64,000 bases of DNA from assembly GCF_017894385.1 (NCBI RefSeq), contig NZ_CP059560.1, forward strand, positions 1,364,001 to 1,428,000, read 5' to 3'. Under the pieces are notes generated by a model. It saw nothing but the letters and a program-made list of their open reading frames with translations. It ran no database searches and was not told where the DNA came from. The position numbers and the translations under genes were made by a program. Of the stretch, positions 62,164 through 64,000 are shown piece after piece (the stretch's first letter is position 1; every line of letters begins with the position of its first letter). The stretch is from Aromatoleum petrolei (lineage in GTDB: Bacteria > Pseudomonadota > Gammaproteobacteria > Burkholderiales > Rhodocyclaceae).

Positions 62164-63287
62164 GCCTCGAAACCTTTGCCTCCTCACGCGCCCTGTCGAT
62201 GGGCGTGGAACTGGAACTGCAGCTCGTCAGCACGCACGACTACGACCTCGTCGCCTCGGCCGAGGATCTGCTGCGCATGATGGCGCGCAAGGACGTGCCG
62301 GGCGACGTCAAGCCCGAAATGACCTGCTCGATGATCGAGGTATCGACCGGCATCTGCAACGATTACGCCTGCGTCGCCGAAGAGTTGGAGGCGTTGCGCT
62401 CAGCCCTCACTGAGGCCGCGCGCAAGCTCAACATCGGCATCTGTGGCGGCGGCACCCATGCCTTCCAGGACTGGGGCGAGCGCCGTATCTTCGACAAGCC
62501 GCGCTTCCACTACCTCTCGGACCTGTACGGCTATCTCGCCAAGCAATTCACCGTGTTCGGCCAGCACGTGCACATCGGCTGCCCTGGCCCGGACGCCGCG
62601 CTCTACCTGCTACACGGCATGTCGCGCTACATCCCGCACCTGATCGCGCTGTCGGCATCCTCGCCCTACGTGCAGGGCAAGGACACGGGCTTCCAGTCCG
62701 CGCGGCTCAATTCCGTGTTCGCCTTCCCGCTGTCAGGGCGCGCGCCCTTCGTCGAGACCTGGCAAGACTTCGAGACCTATTTCGCCAAGATGACGGACAC
62801 CGGCGTGGTCCAGAGCATGAAGGACTTCTACTGGGACATCCGCCCCAAGCCCGAGTACGGCACGATCGAAGTCCGCGTCATGGACACGCCGCTCACCATC
62901 GGCCGCGCTGCCGCGATCGCCGCCTACATCCAGGCCATCGCCCGCTATCTGATGATCGAGCGCCCCATCCGGCTGGCCGAGGACGACTACCTCGTCTACA
63001 CCTTCAATCGCTTCCAGGCTTGCCGCTTCGGCTTCGCCGGCACCTACGTGCATCCGGAAACGCACGAACATCGCACAGTCGCCGAGGAGATCGAGGCGAG
63101 CTTCGCGCGCATCGAACAGCACGCCATCGAGCTCGGTTGCGACGCCCCGCTCGGCGAACTGCTGCGCGAGGTGCGCGAAGGCCGCAACGACGCGACCTGG
63201 CTGCGCGAACGCCACACCAATGGCGAATCGCTGCCCGAGCTGGTGATGGGTCAGTGCGTGCGCTGGATGGGAGGTGAGCCGATGTGA
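62160..63287 (+). CDS. YbdK-type carboxylate-amine ligase (glutamate-cysteine ligase family 2)
   Basis: 375 residues of the GCS2 fold: [46 protein letters not shown], and [17 protein letters not shown] (ATP/Mg-binding acidic residues). Such proteins show weak glutamate-cysteine ligase activity; the natural substrates are unknown. The start is inside the antiporter's last codons. Its stop overlaps the amidotransferase GTG. Confidence 0.92.
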   Translation: MSLETFASSRALSMGVELELQLVSTHDYDLVASAEDLLRMMARKDVPGDVKPEMTCSMIEVSTGICNDYACVAEELEALRSALTEAARKLNIGICGGGTHAFQDWGERRIFDKPRFHYLSDLYGYLAKQFTVFGQHVHIGCPGPDAALYLLHGMSRYIPHLIALSASSPYVQGKDTGFQSARLNSVFAFPLSGRAPFVETWQDFETYFAKMTDTGVVQSMKDFYWDIRPKPEYGTIEVRVMDTPLTIGRAAAIAAYIQAIARYLMIERPIRLAEDDYLVYTFNRFQACRFGFAGTYVHPETHEHRTVAEEIEASFARIEQHAIELGCDAPLGELLREVREGRNDATWLRERHTNGESLPELVMGQCVRWMGGEPM

Positions 63288-64000
63288 GCAAGGCGCCGCT
63301 GCGCATTGGCCTCTCGGCCCGCCTGCTGCACACGCCGCCGGCGGAACTCGGCTTTCCGGGCAAGTCGCTGCAGTACCTGGAACAGTCGATGGCCCACTGG
63401 ATCATGTCTCACGGCGCGCTCGTTCTGATGGTGCCCACCATCGGCCAGCACCTCGGCCTGCGTCGCGCGCAGATTTCGGTGCACGATTACGTCAAGGCGC
63501 TCGACGGGCTCGTGCTGCAAGGCGGCGCCGACGTCAGCCCCACCACCTATCGCCAGGATCCGCTGCGCCCCGAATGGACCGGCGACCGCATCCGTGATCT
63601 CTACGAGATCGAACTGCTGTGGGAGTTCGTCATCCAGGGCAAGCCGGTGCTGGGCGTGTGCCGCGGTGCGCAGCTGATCAACGTGGCATGCGGCGGCACG
63701 CTGTGGCAGGACATCTCCGAGTACGTCCCGGGAGCCGGCGCGCACCGCGACGCCGACCTCTACGACAAGCACCACCACGACATCGACTTCGTCGCCGGCA
63801 GCCATCTCGGCGCGCTGTACAGCGGCACGCCCGCCGGGCGCGTCAACAGCATCCACCACCAGGCCGTGCGCGACCTCGGCTCCGACCTGCGCATCGAAGC
63901 CTACTCGCGCGGCGACAACGTCGTCGAAGCAATCCGCTGGCTGGGCAACGGCTACCTGTTCGGCTGCCAGTGGCACCCGGAATTCCACGGCGGCGGAGGC
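63284..64000 (+). CDS. Class-I glutamine amidotransferase-like (peptidase C26) protein, 3' truncated by window
   Basis: 239 codons are visible and the frame stays open at the window end. Starts GTG 63284, overlapping the ligase stop. The C26/gamma-glutamyl-GABA hydrolase-type pattern is clear: [31 protein letters not shown], nucleophile Cys in [24 protein letters not shown] and catalytic His-Glu in CQWHPEF. Coupled to the carboxylate-amine ligase, so the pair may make and cleave, or transfer to, a gamma-glutamyl-type amide (inference). Confidence 0.9.
   Translation, partial: MSKAPLRIGLSARLLHTPPAELGFPGKSLQYLEQSMAHWIMSHGALVLMVPTIGQHLGLRRAQISVHDYVKALDGLVLQGGADVSPTTYRQDPLRPEWTGDRIRDLYEIELLWEFVIQGKPVLGVCRGAQLINVACGGTLWQDISEYVPGAGAHRDADLYDKHHHDIDFVAGSHLGALYSGTPAGRVNSIHHQAVRDLGSDLRIEAYSRGDNVVEAIRWLGNGYLFGCQWHPEFHGGGG

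Overview
The window is GC-rich DNA with tight, mostly ribosome-site-led operons. It fits a betaproteobacterium, most likely a Thauera/Azoarcus/Aromatoleum-type Rhodocyclales. This is inferred from gene content and codon style (an Ehr/Hyf-like respiratory operon, GspA/GspB, DUF2917 divergent from a MocR regulator, DUF3830 beside glyoxylate genes); no marker rRNA is present.

Layout. 1-11.7 kb is a purine-degradation locus: a purine permease (cut by the window start), a LysR regulator, uraH, membrane urate hydroxylase puuD, a urate/xanthine permease, a Tsx-like porin, uraD, a GntR regulator, a dctA-type carrier, a frameshifted allantoicase, allA and a UreI/AmiS-type urea channel. Together they take urate to allantoin, and allantoate to glyoxylate plus urea. 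Xanthine dehydrogenase and allantoinase are not in the window. 11.7-13.4 kb holds GFA, GST and hemerythrin genes. 13.6-18.7 kb holds a two-gene, four-base-overlapping unit: a DUF4062-SIR2 protein and a 1172-residue STAND NTPase with 14 WD40 repeats. This is the best candidate for an incompletely described immune system. 18.8-30.6 kb is ordinary accessory and housekeeping content (VOC, SRPBCC, GspA/GspB, LysR, ankyrin, MocR, GNAT, Sel1, YegP, DUF3597).

30.7-36.6 kb is visibly richer in A/T and is organised as single minus-strand genes, each followed by an attC-like recombination site. It is an integron gene-cassette array without an integrase in view (a CALIN-type cluster). Five canonical attC sites, two to three decayed ones, a Pc-like promoter at the array head and a truncated ynfA cassette can be read directly. 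Cassette products include a RHIM-like amyloid-motif protein, a HEPN-like protein and an HNH-like protein, which suggests a defence cargo (inference).

37-44 kb: leuA, an Lrp-type regulator, a CHASE3 kinase with two response regulators, and a run of small envelope proteins. 44.3-51.5 kb: a glyoxylate-assimilation operon (gcl, hyi, glxR, DUF3830, glycerate 2-kinase, GlcG-like, pyk) that can turn the glyoxylate made by the purine locus into pyruvate; a 25-base perfect palindrome lies in front of it. 52.8-60 kb: a minus-strand energy-converting-hydrogenase-related (Ehr) complex whose large subunit lacks the NiFe cysteines, with a divergent ribbon-helix-helix gene. 60.5-64 kb: a lipoprotein, a cation/proton antiporter, a YbdK-type carboxylate-amine ligase and a class-I amidotransferase cut by the window end.
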